Positions 32,488 through 44,261 of a DNA stretch of 64,000 nt are shown one piece after another. Under the pieces are notes generated by a model that saw only the letters and a list, made by a program, of their open reading frames with translations, was not told where the DNA came from and did not search any database. Source of the DNA: Takakia lepidozioides (taxonomy: Eukaryota; Streptophyta; Takakiopsida; Takakiales; Takakiaceae); NCBI GenBank assembly GCA_030704615.1, contig CM060734.1, positions 992,001 to 1,056,000 on the forward strand. The letters are read 5' to 3'. Made by a program: the position numbers and the translations under genes. Numbering within the stretch: position 1 is the stretch's first letter; each line of letters begins with the position of its first letter.

Positions 32488-33722
32488 TGAGTGCCAACCG
32501 TGCAAGCTTCCCTGTAAGCTTGTCTGACTCCATCAACCTCTTGAGTGGCTGGTGATCCGTGACAAGGGTGAAGAGATTGCCATATAGATAGCACCTGAAG
32601 TGTGCCACGGCCCACACTGCAGCTAAGCACTCTCCCTCATATGAGCTATACTTAGCCTTTGCAGCGTTGTTCGAGCGACTGACTTAAGCCACTACGAACT
32701 ATCTTCCCTCATCATCCACCTGTGTGAGCACCGCTCCAAGCCCCAGCATGCTCCAATCTGTATGCAGCTGAAAAAGACGCCCCTTGATAGGTCGTCTCAA
32801 AATGGGCGCCGAGGTCAACCTCGCCTTGAGCTCTTGGAAAGCTCGTTCTTGCTCATCTTCCCACTGCCACTCCTAGTCCACCTTGGTCAGCTTGGTTAGA
32901 GCCTTTGCAATGGCACTAAATCCCTTGACAAACCGTCTATAATAGTTTGCCAACCCCATGAAAGCTCGAACTCGGCTCACACACGTGGGGCGTGGAATTT
33001 GTGCAATGGCCTCTACCTTAGTCTGCTGTACCCCCAATCCTCCAGGATATATCATATGACCCAGATACTCAATTTGGTTGTAGAAAAACTTGCACTTCCC
33101 CGGATGTAACTTCAATTCGTGCGCCCTCAAGTGCTCAAATACCACCTGAAGGTGTCTCTCATGCTCCTCCACCGTAGCACTAAAGATGATGATGTCATCT
33201 ATGTAGCACCGAGCAAACTCCACCCCTGCTAGAATTCTGTCCATGACTCTCTGAAACTCTGCAGGAGCGTTCTTAAGCCCAAATGGTAACCCGCCACTGA
33301 TATAGGCAATCCTTCCCGTGCTCATTGATCCCCCAGAATGCCGTCTTCTGCTTATTCGCCTCCTTGATCGGCAACTGGTGATATCCGGATCGTAAATCCA
33401 AAGTGCTAAAGACCTTGGCATGCCCAATGGCATCAAAGATCTCCTCTGGTGTTGGCATGGCATACCTATCGGACTTGGACTGACGATTTACAGGCTGGTA
33501 ATCAACGCACATACGTCTCTCCGTCCAATTGTCATAGACATCCTTCTTGGCTAGCATCACTGTGGCTGAAGCATACTCTCCACCAGATAGCTCCACCAAA
33601 CCAGCCTCCCAGAGGTCCTGAGTCCTCATCTGAATCAAGGACCTCTCCATGTCACTGTATCTATAGGGTCTCCGAAAGATTGGCGTGTCAGTGGCCAATT
33701 CAATGCGAATTTCTTAACCCTT
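32488..33722 (-). pseudogene. Reverse transcriptase and partial RNase H of A3
   Basis: RT frame 33698-33273 ([34 protein letters not shown]) shifts near 33290. It continues as FGLKNAPAEFQ ... CYIDDIIIFS with intact YIDD. Nonsense changes against A1 are TAA for CAA near 33716 and TAG for CAG at 32873-32875. RNase H is cut by the S2 junction. Confidence 0.88.
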
Positions 33723-33896
33723 CAGTGCTCCCAAGTCCTTCAAACTGAAGGCAAAGCAGTTACTGTAAGCCCTCAAGAACCGCCGTATACGTCGTCTCTC
33801 TCCTCCGGTGACTATGGATCCAATATCAGGCTCCCAGTTGTCCTCCGTGACTGCAACCTTGAGTCCAGCAGGCTTAGAGGTAGAAGACGCGTTCCG

Positions 33897-33905
33897 TGGT
33901 TGCTA
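33897..33905 (-). promoter_or_regulatory. Conserved UAG CAA CCA between DNMT and RT (A3)
   Basis: Same in-frame nonamer as 23413-23421 in A1, although flanking DNA has diverged by several percent. Supports an ancestral translational control element. Confidence 0.65.
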
Positions 33906-35939
33906 TGCTGCAACCTCTTGAGCAGTGACCACTACCTGCTCTGTCAGTGACAATGTCTCATCCTGCCCCATCATCCCATCCTTAAGGACCTCCTCAACCC
34001 GAGAAAAATCCCCAACCTCATCCATCACCGCCGCCTTGGCTGCCAACTCCTTCTGAACCTCGAGCACCTCCCACGTGTGCCATGGATGCAGCCTGCACCT
34101 CGTGGTCCTCACCTGTTCGCCCCCACTCGCTGCTTGTACCGTCTCGGTAGGCAGAGAGACTATCAAGGGAAGTGTACTCCATACTCTGCGCTGCTCAGCC
34201 ATAGCCAAGCTGATAATCCAGGTCAAGCAATTGAGATCCATGGTTTGCCCCAACACCTGACAACGTGATGCCTCAGAAAGAGATGGCACCACCGTGGTAC
34301 CAGTGGTAAAACCCATTGCCTGCTCGCGCTCGTCAGCATTGGGCTCCACTAACTATTGCAACTGACTATCCCACAAGAGGCCAGGTCCACCATCCCGGAA
34401 AGCATGAGATCCTGGAAAGCTGAGCAGTGTAGGCAATGCTGCTCGTGGGTGACCCACCTTATTGACCACTACCAAAGGTGATCGGTCATCGTGTCTCACA
34501 CGTTGAGACTGCCTCCCTATGTCCAAAATGCTATCCACCGTCAGGTTTGGTGGCCGCTGCACCCCATCAAATGCACGCTTGAGCAATGCAGGTGGCATCA
34601 AGTTGGTCCACCATAGTCGTGGGCGATGAGCCCGTGACCCCACTGCAGCTGCATCCAGCAACACTGCTGACCCAAGCCAAGACCGCACTTGATGTACACT
34701 GGCCATCACCTTGGCCCGAGAATCACCCATCAATGGCACATTCTCCAAGATATATGCCGGAGAGTCTGTCTGCTGAAGCTGTAAATAGCGCAGGACCCTC
34801 AACATCTCCCAAAACAGGCGTGACCTTGAGTCTTGTAACCCATTGTCATACCCAGCTGATGAAAGCCCTTGGCAGGGCCAACCTGCCATTACTAAGTGAA
34901 TAGGGCCAACCCGCTCCAAATCATGCGCCCCTAGCAAGGAGATGTCTGCTGGCAAGGCTTGTTGGTATCCACGAACTGCAGACACTGGCAACAAATCAGG
35001 GTACTGCTGCACCAACTGAGCAATATGACGCAGTGAGATGCGTCGTGCAGTCTCATCCCTCTCCATATATAGGTAACGTCGAACTCGTACACCTGCCTGC
35101 AGCACTGCAGCCAATTCAGTGCTAATCCCGCCAAACAAGTCCAGAAGGCATATGCCTTCATCCGGGCACTGCCACACAAGAGATGTGGTGTCCAATGGCA
35201 ACAACTGAGGTGGTCTTGGTGCAATCACCGCATTCTCCTCCTCTCCTAACGGTACAAAGGCCTCTACCCAGGCTTGTTGCACCCGTCTATCAGTAGCCTG
35301 CTGCAAATCTTTGCTCGTACCCCACAATGGAGTGTGAGCAACCATGGCAGGCAACTCCATCGTATCATGCATGTCATCCTGCTCTGCTGGAGGTAGCATA
35401 TCCTCTGCATGGGCATTGCACTCCAGCAACTCTCCAGGCCAACTAAGTGCTGTTGTGAAGGCTGCTAGTGTTGGCATCTTGCCCCGTTGGGCAGCAGCAA
35501 TACCCCCAATGAACGTCACAGGGAGCTGTACATGACAACCATCCCCTGACTGCCATCCAGGCCTGTAGGATGCTGACTCCTCCCAAAAATCCAGGGTGAA
35601 GCCTATAGGATACAACACTGCCCCACCAACGAGGACATCATAAGAGACCGCGTCTATCACAATGGCATTGGCTCGCATCACTGAGCCATCTATAGGATGA
35701 TCTGGCTGTAGTCTAATGGCCAACTCACGCCGTGTCATGCCCCGAGCCTTCTCTGATCCTCCCAGAGATGTCTGTATCTGGAAGGGACAATGCTCCATAT
35801 CCGCCTCCATGACGCCCAAACCTGCAATAACGGCTTTGCCCAACATCAGTGGCTGAGCTCCCAAGTCCAACAAGACCCGCAATGGCCAGTACCTCTTGCC
35901 TGCCGGTCCACTCAAAGAAAAAATGCCATCCTGGTTGTC
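33903..35939 (-). pseudogene. Protease and C5-cytosine methyltransferase of A3
   Basis: One register covers retropepsin (VLLDLGAQPLML, with L in place of the S of A1's DSGA), linker, and the complete methyltransferase. The latter has DLFGGISTELAAVLQ, GWPCQGLSSAG, LENVP, HRPRLWWTNL, MGFTTGTT and VLGQTMDLN. Two nonsense codons interrupt it: TAA for TTA near 35939 before the protease, and TAG for CAG at 34353-34355 between motifs VIII and IX. Unlike A1 there is no frameshift between protease and methyltransferase, which proves they are one polyprotein. Confidence 0.9.
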
Positions 35940-35999
35940 TTACAAGACAACTCCAGGTGTCACCATGGCGCGCTCAAAGGCTGGCCTAGTTGGCAGCTC

Positions 36000-38050
36000 C
36001 GTCAACCTGGCAGCGCAGCTTGCCATGGCGCAGCCGTGGCAGTCTTGACCCTCAAATCCGAGGATCCCTCTGCCACTACACCTTCCACTAACTCCGCAGA
36101 AGATGAAGTGACCTCCCCACTCTCACAAAGTGTTGCTGCTAGTCTGAATACTTCAGCTGGTCTTACCCCCGGCGTCACAATCATGGTTGCCGAGAATAGT
36201 GGGGCCTGACACACAGAGGTGGCCGCCCCCAACAACACACTGGCTGCACTAGCCTTGGCAGCAGGTGTCGGTGCTGCATGTGTAGCTCTTCCCAATGGCA
36301 CAATAACCTCCGCCTCGGTATCCGTGGGGCAAGAATTAGATGCCATGGATGTCGTCGACACTGTCTACGCCAAGATGAATGATTGAGGCAACCTAGCCTG
36401 ACGGCTTGCCTCCCCACGTTGTGAATCCAACTCCACCTCTGCACCTCGTGGCTCAGGAACTCGTGCTGCTCCTCGAGTGACGGCTGCAGCAGACTCCACC
36501 TGCATTAGTGGTAGTGCTGCCCCACACATAAATCCCATGCCTCCTATGTCTCCTCCGTCAGGATGACGCTGCTGAGGAGAAACAGGAGGTGGACCCTTAG
36601 GTCTTGGAGCTGGTACCACCTGAGCTGTGGCCATGGCAACAAGCCTTTGCTCTAGCTGCTGAAGCCGGTTGGCCATACCTTGGTCAACGCCCTGACCTCC
36701 ACGTCCTTGGCCATACTGTGCTTGCCCTCGTCCTGCACCTCGTGCCTGAGCACCTCGTCCTCTCTGAGGTGCTCCACCTCGCCCTCGGCCACCATTGTTC
36801 CCTTGGAACTGGCCTCGCCGCAACTCAGGGTGCAAGTCATAACACTGGGCATCTCCATGCTCATATTTGCCACAATGCCCACACTGCAACTGTGCAGGCT
36901 GTGCTTGTGCCGGCCCTTTGCCACTTTCTGGGCAATCTTTCTTGACATGGGGTCCTCCACATGTCCAACATACCACCCCTGGTTGTTGTTGGCCTGCAAA
37001 AGAAGCTATTAGCCTCTGCACCTGAGGTCCCCTGTAAGCTCCATGGAATTTGGGTTGGGCAACCTTGCCCCCCTGACCACGCTATTGGGCAGTCCCTTGT
37101 ACCTGTTGGCTGGTAGCTGCACCTCGTGCAGGCATGTCCTTGCCAAATCCAATGGTAACAACTCGCTCCTCCACCATGTTGAGCTCAATCCGCTCAGCCA
37201 GCAGAAACACATCTGCTAATGTGGGTTGGGCCGCTTGTAACAGGGTTGCATCCCGCACCCTTCTCCTGAGCTCCTTGTCCAAAATTCCATACCAAAACTG
37301 GACTGCCTGAGCTTCAGTAACCCCTTGGGTCACACTTATCAAGCGCCTCATACGAGTGTAGGCCTCTCGCAAGCTCTCACTGGATTTGTGCTGGAAGTCT
37401 TGCAAACTTCGCAGCTTCTCTGTCCGTACGCCTTGGTAGTTCGTCCGCAACTCGTGAAAGAACTCCACCACCGGGTTGAATCTAGGCACATATGTTGTAG
37501 TCGTGGCAGGAGGAGTAGTAGCACCTTTTGAACTGGTACCACCTGCAGAAGTACCGGCACTATTTGTTCCACTACTAGTGCTGGCAGTGGGAGATATTGG
37601 TGCTGATGCAGCTACTGGTCGCGTCGTGCCTCGAGTAATGGAGACGTAGTCAGGTGACCAATACATCCTCCACTCCTCAATCTCTGCTTCATGTCCTCGC
37701 CTGAACTCGTGGTAATCGCCCATAGGCGGGCCTTCCAAATGCTGGAACAGTCCCTTCCACGCCATGAATGGGGTGAACAGCTGTGGATTGCGCATCTGCT
37801 GCAAATCACACCAGCTGTCAAACTCTTGGATAAAGTCATCCAGCTCGATTGTGCCCATAGCTCTAGAGTACCTACGAGGCCCCTTGGTAGCTCCATACAT
37901 CTCCTCCATGTCGTCCCACAACAATGGCGAATGAAACTGCACACCTGTTGATGAAGCCTCCGAGTCTGTGTCTGACTCTACACTAGTTGAGGGTGGAGGT
38001 GAAGGTGGTCTGAAATGAACACCTCGTCTGGTGAACCCACTCTCACTACT
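36000..38050 (-). pseudogene. Gag of A3
   Basis: N-terminal acidic leader (VESDTDSEASS), Gag domain (FFHELRTNYQGVRTEKLRSLQ), then two zinc knuckles: CWTCGGPHVKKDC (in the segment A1 lacks) and CGHCGKYEHGDAQC. A Gly/Arg-rich region and Ala/Pro-rich tail follow. A TAG near 37084 and frame changes near 36370 and 36025 break it. Confidence 0.86.
36918..37090 (-). repeat. ~173-bp zinc-knuckle module shared with B2
   Basis: Encodes an extra knuckle and flanking FAGQQQPGVV. Present in A3 gag and in B2 RNase H (16633-16805), absent from A1 gag, where CCGGCC joins AGTCCC directly. Either lost from A1 or gained by A3. Confidence 0.8.
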
Positions 38051-38370
38051 GGTGAACCCACTCTCACAATCTGTAGGTCCTCGCGCAAATTTGAGGTCAA
38101 ACAGCCTTTGTATGACCAAGTTATGGCAAAAACAGGCTCTGTATAATTTAAATTGGATCAAAACAAAGCTCCAAATGTATTTCAATAAATACAAGTATTT
38201 TTGACGTACCCTACATGTTTCATGCGAATACCCGTAATTCCGAGGACGGATCTCTACATGTGCAGGAGCTTTAAAACTGGGAGTCGGGGATTTGCTACTG
38301 GTCGGTGCAGGAAAGAAAACTTCGCAGTCAGGTGCCAAGCGCCATGAATACCATTCCAAACAACGATGGC

Positions 38371-38470
38371 CTAATGCCCAAGATCCTGTCTTAACTGCGT
38401 AATTTGTTCAATCAGTGGAGCTCCTTCAAGCAACTGCTCCAGTCGTTTGTACTGATCATATCTTCTTAGC
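38371..38470 (-). pseudogene. Short exon-like fragment, unknown
   Basis: A minus-strand frame reading YDQYKRLEQLLEGAPLIEQ then ITQLRQDLGH and stop, with strongly protein-like helical composition. Family not recognised; probably the 3' end of a host gene. Confidence 0.35.
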
Positions 38471-38506
38471 TAGCCCCCCACCCTGCCCCCTCCCTCTCAC
38501 ATTGTG

Positions 38507-38797
38507 TCAGACGAACACCTTAACACGGAAGAGGCCATCGAGCAGAATGTTTGAGGTCTTGACATCACAGTGGACATAGTGGGCCTTGGTGTAATCGTGG
38601 ATGTACTCCAGCCCCGCTACATCCAAGGCTATCTGCACTCTGCCTGACCATGGTAATGGCCGATGCCCATTTGCAGCAGCGTTATGAAGACGATCGCTGA
38701 GAGCTCCCTTCTCAACAAACTCGTAAGCCAGGAACAGACTGGTCTCACCTGCCGAATATCCGATCAACTCCACCTTCGGTGGAACAACCCAACTCAC
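38507..38797 (-). pseudogene. Kinase-domain exon of a LysM receptor-like kinase
   Basis: Resembles subdomains V to VIb of CERK1/LYK-type kinases: [40 protein letters not shown] and [18 protein letters not shown]. The HRD motif reads HCD, and one residue is missing in the usual A-R-GLEYIH. A likely donor (GTGTTC) follows FRVK, a known kind of boundary before the activation segment. No neighbouring exon is found within 1 kb, so it is a fragment of a chitin/symbiosis receptor gene. Confidence 0.65.
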
Positions 38798-38799
38798 AA

Positions 38800-39885
38800 A
38801 GAATTCAGACCAGTTCCCAACGTATCTGGAGCGACCCTAGAAATTGTATTCTCGCACGGTACATTTGGGAGCAGTTGTTAACCCAATTGGCTGGCTTCCT
38901 TGGTTGGGTACCTTTGCATTCAAGACCCTTTTCTATGCAGAGTATCAAAGCAGGCGGTCTTATGGGGTCTCATACAGGTCCACGCAAATCACCAGTCCAA
39001 AGGTGGCCGACCACTTTTCAGGCTGCAAACACCTGGCTACCAGGTACATGAATCAATGGGTTTTATACTTCCCTCTGATTTCTTCAATAGCTGATGTCGC
39101 AGCTTCCTTTGTCTGGAATGTTGCTTAGACAATCGTCTTCTGCATCCCTCATGTTGATGCAAAAGATCCGCAAGCTGGAGAAGTTTTTTAAGACAAATAA
39201 AATAAAATAAAACCCAATGTGACCAGCAGCAGCCGACAGAGGCTGATAGGTGGCAGACCTCCTACTAGCTCTCCAGCAGCCCGCAGTAGCTTGAACCTTC
39301 CACCCTGAGCCTAGCAGGCATAAAGAAGGGCGGGAATCTTCCAGCTTCCCCGAATGATACACTCGATGCAGTGAAAATCAGAATAATACAAAGCTTTGCC
39401 CTGTTTCCACAAGAAAATCGCAGTGATAGAGACGTCCCAATGAAATGATATTGCTCAAGAGACGACGCATTACATCACCAATAAGTACAATCGACATCTG
39501 CACGCATTGGCTGGTGACGTGCAATCCAGCTCGATGCCCAGGTAGCAGTTCCGCACACCGTCACCGCTTGCTCTACATTCTCGCGGCCTCACTAGCCCCA
39601 ATACATGCTTCTACTTGTGCTCGACTTGGTGATTTCAGATGCCACTAGTACTTGGACCGGCCCCCATGGTGAAGATTGAACCTGCTCGACCTTCAGTGTC
39701 CGGCAATGCACCGGTTAACCTATATTACGGGAAGCAATACCTTCTTTCAACAATATAGGCTTCTCAGTTCAGCCCCTTCCAACAACCTTGTACAAAGCAA
39801 AGCATTCTGTTCTCAACAGATATATATATGGATTACATAATTCTCCACTTCACCTGCCCTCAAACAAGCTTTGAAACAAAAACAA
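38800..39885. other. No gene supported
   Basis: Low-level open frames only. A short segment near 39690-39740 (minus) resembles part of a tRNA but does not fold. Confidence 0.5.
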
Positions 39886-40307
39886 GTATACTAGTGCTAA
39901 CTAAAAACTCACATCTAGCACTGACGATGCAAGCTCATCTCTCTCGAGTGAAATGAAAACTAAACTCACACTGTCACTTGACACAAAAACACGAAATACA
40001 ATACAATCACGCGTTAAAATAAGAGTCGAGCCAGTGGCACCCCAAGCTATGGGGACTCCACCCCACAACATCCTACTCTCCCTCCATAAGTACACTCAGA
40101 TGCTAAGCAGCGAGGGAGCTTGGTCGTGCAGGCTCAACTCGAGAGAGATGAGCCGCACGACTGACGAGCTCGTGAAGATAAGATGGTTCAGGTGTCAAGC
40201 TAAACTTGACACCTGACTTAACACTTGAATTAATTCCAAGTGTTAAATATAAATAACTAGATTTATTCTAGTTAGTTTCACACTGTGTTTATTTAACTTG
40301 ACAATTG
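39886..40307 (-). repeat. Repeat C, second stand-alone copy
   Basis: About 420 bp, similar to 30779-31183 and to the core of the A LTRs, most similar to the A2 version. Contains the palindromes, and a direct repeat of CTCATCTCTCTCGAG in inverse within it. It abuts the gag of element D. Confidence 0.72.
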
Positions 40308-40943
40308 ATATGGTGGGCCTGAGCAGAAATGCTTACTCACTTCCTCACCAATGATGCCTTAAGAGCGTGGCGGACTGTGGGCACTATGGCTATGAGTTGT
40401 GCAAACGTAATGTTTGCTTGAATATGGCAAAGATCCTCCATTAGATTGTACGGTTCCAGCTCGTCTGTGAACCGCATAGTTGAATGCATCCTCCTCCAGA
40501 TAAGCTTTTCTAGTGCCGCTGGCCGATTCGTCGGACTCTTCGCTCTTGATTCAGGGGGTCGAGAAATGGTTGGTCAGACTATTGGAGGTTCCGCCTTTGC
40601 GAATGCTACCTCTTTTTCTTTGGGATGATGCATAGCTACCTTTTCCGGGGCTAGCTGTCGCTGTTGGAGTGGCCTCCGGCTCACTCGCAATCCAATTTAC
40701 TTGGTGTTGCGTCTCCTGAAGGCGCGTTGTATGATTGGGTTGTACATTGGTCTGTTGTTGCTGAGGCGGCGCCGAGGTAGACGCTTGATGTCCTCCCTAC
40801 ACCCTTACATCCTTAGGGGGAGACCACGTGTTAGAAGAACCCTGGGCTATCTGAGCCGCAGGATTTGAATAAGCTGCTCGGGCAGTCTGTCCCTGAGCGG
40901 CATTGCCCCCTGAGTATGATAGAACTGCCCGATCCGGCCTAGG
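40308..40943. other. Degraded DNA, probably element D
   Basis: Lies directly downstream of D's gag on the minus strand; no protease or RT can be recognised, so D's pol is deleted. Confidence 0.4.
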
Positions 40944-42598
40944 TCATTGTGCTATCTGCGTTGGTGTAGCAAAATACATGCTATGCTGTTGCGGTAGAGG
41001 GTTGGGTGGTTCAATCGCATACTGATCCGGGAATGGGGCTCGTTGCCCTTCCAAATTCCTCTCTACTTGCTGGATGGTGGCAGGGGCCGATCGGTCCACC
41101 TGCCTCCGGGAACATCTCTCCAAGGGATGGCCTCTTTGGCCGCAATGCAAACATACTATATCACTCCAACAGTCTTCTGTTGGGTGAGTGGTTCTGCCAC
41201 ATTTTTTACAACCTTTCCTGGATTGACTGAATTGTCGTTTTGATCTATCCTGATAAGTCGGGTTTCGGCTTACCTGCCTCTCCCAGGTGGGATAAGGATA
41301 ATGTTGAGCAGCATGCCCAAGACCGTTGCAGTTGGAGCACCATACCTTTGCCGGGTTGGGGCCGGATTCTCCTACTGGAGCAACATCTTGATACCCCACG
41401 TAGCTGGTGATCTGCTGGCCGATGGAGCTCATGCGATCGCCCATTGTTTTGATGGTTTTGATGAGAGAGGTGACTTGCGCCTCCAAATGGCCCACCCGTG
41501 AATTAGACTGGCCAGGGGAATCTGCATACGAGTTAGTAGGGGCAGCATTCCTATACTGTGGCACGGTCAGTGCTACTGCTGGTGTAGGGGACATCGCCGG
41601 GGCGTATGGCCATGCTCCTACTACATATGACGGCATATAGTGTAGAGCGGGTTGGATCACCGCTAATGGCGTCGGCTCTTGCGTGGGCTCGATCGTAATG
41701 TATGATGGAAGTGCAAAGTCGGGCATCTTGGCCCGTTGTACCTGGCGATGCATGTTGTCGAACTCCTTGCCGGCTTGTATGGCATCTACCAGTGTTGCAG
41801 GTCTTTGCTGCAAAACAAGAAAGTGAGTGGTCTCTCGTAATCCACTCAGAAAACAATCCTTCAATACCCCATCATCTAGGGGGTTAAAGGGTTTTGGAGT
41901 CGCATCAACTCCCGAAATCGCATTTCAAAGTCCGCTACCTCCTCTGTGGGGCCTTGGCGGATCCTGGTCAGTGCCATCAAGACACTGGTGAACTGCTGGA
42001 CCGCTCGAAAATGATCTAAAAATGCGTCCCGAATCTGCTGCCAAGTGACGAATGTACCTAGCGCCTGTTGCCAATACCAAGTGGACGCCCTACCCCTCAT
42101 GGTCGTGGGAAACCATATCAACCAATAGGCATCATTTAACACTTGGTTAGAATAGCAACACTAAATAAAGCTTTACACATGATACTCTGGGTTTTCATGT
42201 GCTTCCCCGGAAAACCAAGGCAAATGCCTGGGTAACGTTAACGGGGGCAGGCCTGCTGGGACCACAATAGGTACCTCAAGAGGTCCTGGAACATGTGCCA
42301 TAACTGACACTAACGACGGCGAAGGGCTCCTTGACCTGGCCGGTGGTGTATAAGGGGGACTAGATACAGGGGAAACCACTCGTGAATACTCAATCTCTGA
42401 AGAGCTGTCAGTGTTCTCTCCTTCCCACTCTATCTTACCAAAACTTCTAGTTTATGAGTCTGATTGTGGACTCAATGTTGGGTGTTTCCCTAGCAGTTGA
42501 TCTCTGACGGCTTCTCGAGCCAGTCTCCTTTGCAACCTAATATCAAAGGATATGCTATCCAAGCTTGGGAGTGTGGCTCTTGATCCTGAGCTAGACAT
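40944..42598 (-). pseudogene. Gag of gypsy element D
   Basis: ATG at 42598 (MSSSGSRATLPSLDS), Ser/Pro-rich region, Gag domain (WFPTTMRGRASTWYWQ, IRDAFLDHFRAVQQF, EEVADFEMRFRELM), a coiled stretch, then three CCHC-type knuckles. These are CSNCNGLGHAAQHY (last Cys replaced), CKKCGRTTHPTEDC and CLHCGQRGHPLERC. In-frame stops lie near 42452, 42168 and 42156 and a frameshift near 41870. Neither A nor B gag resembles it. Confidence 0.85.
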
Positions 42599-42602
42599 AC
42601 AC

Positions 42603-44261
42603 TCACTGTTGTGCTGATGAGGATTCTCCTACCTCAGCCTGTACTGAAGGACCTATATTACCTTGAACAACCATGTCAAGAATAAACGAGGTCAGATTTA
42701 AATACCTTCCATGGAACCTTGGCGATGGAGGCACGTCAGTGTGCAATCTATGGTGCATTAAAGGATACCTAATGGGCCACGGTCCTTCACAATGCAAGCA
42801 TTATGATCGGAGTATCAGATGCTGGTGTGCGAAGAATGGACAAGACTCACAGTGAGTAAAGAAATCAACTTGCCACCTTAGGTGGGCTACAAACGACGAC
42901 CTCGGGTGTAATGCGCCTAAGTAAATGCCTGGACAGGAACAACCCGGGAATACAAATCTATCTGGACACCAGTAAGAATTCTGAGTGGTGCCGTCGGGTA
43001 GAGTTCGGGTGTTCCAAACTCGTTCGTCGACCAACGTTTCTTATTCACCCAGGTACCGAATATATTCTTCGATCCGTTCTCGGGTAGACCGTGGTGTATG
43101 GAAGAACCGGTGCCGGATGCGTTTCACTTTTTCATCAAAGGACATCCAAATGGTGTTCTACGCTGGCTTATCAGTGACCCACTTCTACACTTGTGTTAAA
43201 CCTGTCATAAGCAATCATACCATTTAACGGTGCTGGTTTGGTACAATGGTGCTCAACCGCACGCCACTACCATACTCCTCAGCACTCCAAGCAAATGAGG
43301 TCCGAACCCCTCTAGTAGGAGTTCCATGAACAAAACCTCTAATTTGACTCCCTAGGATGGCTACTGGTGGCAGGATCGTCCCCTTCCTCCTCTGAGGAAG
43401 TGTACTCAGTAGGTCCACTCGGGGCACTCTCTACTGAAGAGGTGGCATGTACCACCCGGGGCGGTAAATGAGGCAATTGCGCCAAAGGGACTCTCAGACC
43501 AAAAGGAAAAACTACTAGCCGAACTAGGACCGGTGGTAGTGTCCTACAAGCTACAACATGTGATGCAACAAAAGAACTCTCTGCTGGCCGATCTCTAACT
43601 GTGCCTAGCAGGGTTAATGAACTAGATGAAATCAACTCACGAATAAGGGCTGATGACGTGTTCCCCGGTGATAGTACCGAGGAGGCAAGAATGGTTGGCA
43701 GGCCCTCCTTGGGTGGGGGAGGTGCTCACTCTCGACTCCGTCCTCTCCTGGGCCGACTCCAATCAACCAGTCCACGAAAGCGGGGCGATGTCCGCAAATA
43801 GTGCGCCCCACACACTCCCTCAACGGAGTGGAACGCCTAGCGACCCTACTGCGCGTGTAGAGCAGGGTGTCGGTGATGGTGCGACACAACACACAACAAG
43901 CCATGTAGGCCACCTGCCACGCAAGATGGACCTCAAGGGCCGAATCAAAATGAATATACGCAAGAAAGGGTGGCTGACAACAGCCTGGCCAACGAGTGTT
44001 GAACCGAAAAAATGTAGCAATAGGGGCCGTCCGGGCTCCGGGGCCTCGGGGTTCAACTCGAGCAGAGATCCAATACTCTTGATACTCCTCTGCAATGGTC
44101 AGGATGCGTCGTAGCATCAGCCTGCAAATCACTGTGGCCTCGGGGCGAGGTACGTCTCCAGTCCTGGTGCTGGAAATGATGCGGTAGAGTCCGATCACCT
44201 GGTACTCAAAGGAATGCTCCCGACGAGGGAGTGCCAATGGTGCAGCCATACTGCCACTCAA
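42603..44261 (-). pseudogene. Unidentified leader ORFs of element D
   Basis: Three broken frames (44261-43632, 43635-43339, 43034-42801) with protein-like content. Two of them share a related motif: HLAWQVAYMACCVLC near 43900 and HLRWQVDFFTHCESC near 42870. This suggests a repeated domain. An acidic SSEEEGDD stretch lies between. No known family is recognised. They lie between the gag start and a primer-site-like sequence at 45466-45480, so they may be an extra ORF of D, or host DNA. Confidence 0.4.

Larger units (their letters stand above)
32488..38060 (-). mobile_element. DNMT-gypsy element A3, 3'-truncated
   Basis: Same family as A1, minus strand. It begins inside RNase H at 32488 (joined to the S2 terminus), so the rest of RNase H, integrase and PHD finger are missing. 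Gag, protease and methyltransferase are well preserved. The 5' limit near 38060 is where similarity to A1's leader (GAGAGTGGGTTCAC) stops; no 5' LTR seen. Confidence 0.9.

Noticed and set aside
39685-39745. tRNA-like segment on the minus strand with ACTGAAG and GGTTCAATC
   Set aside because: The anticodon loop resembles tRNA-Phe, but the T-arm does not pair and no acceptor stem is found. At most it is a tRNA relic.
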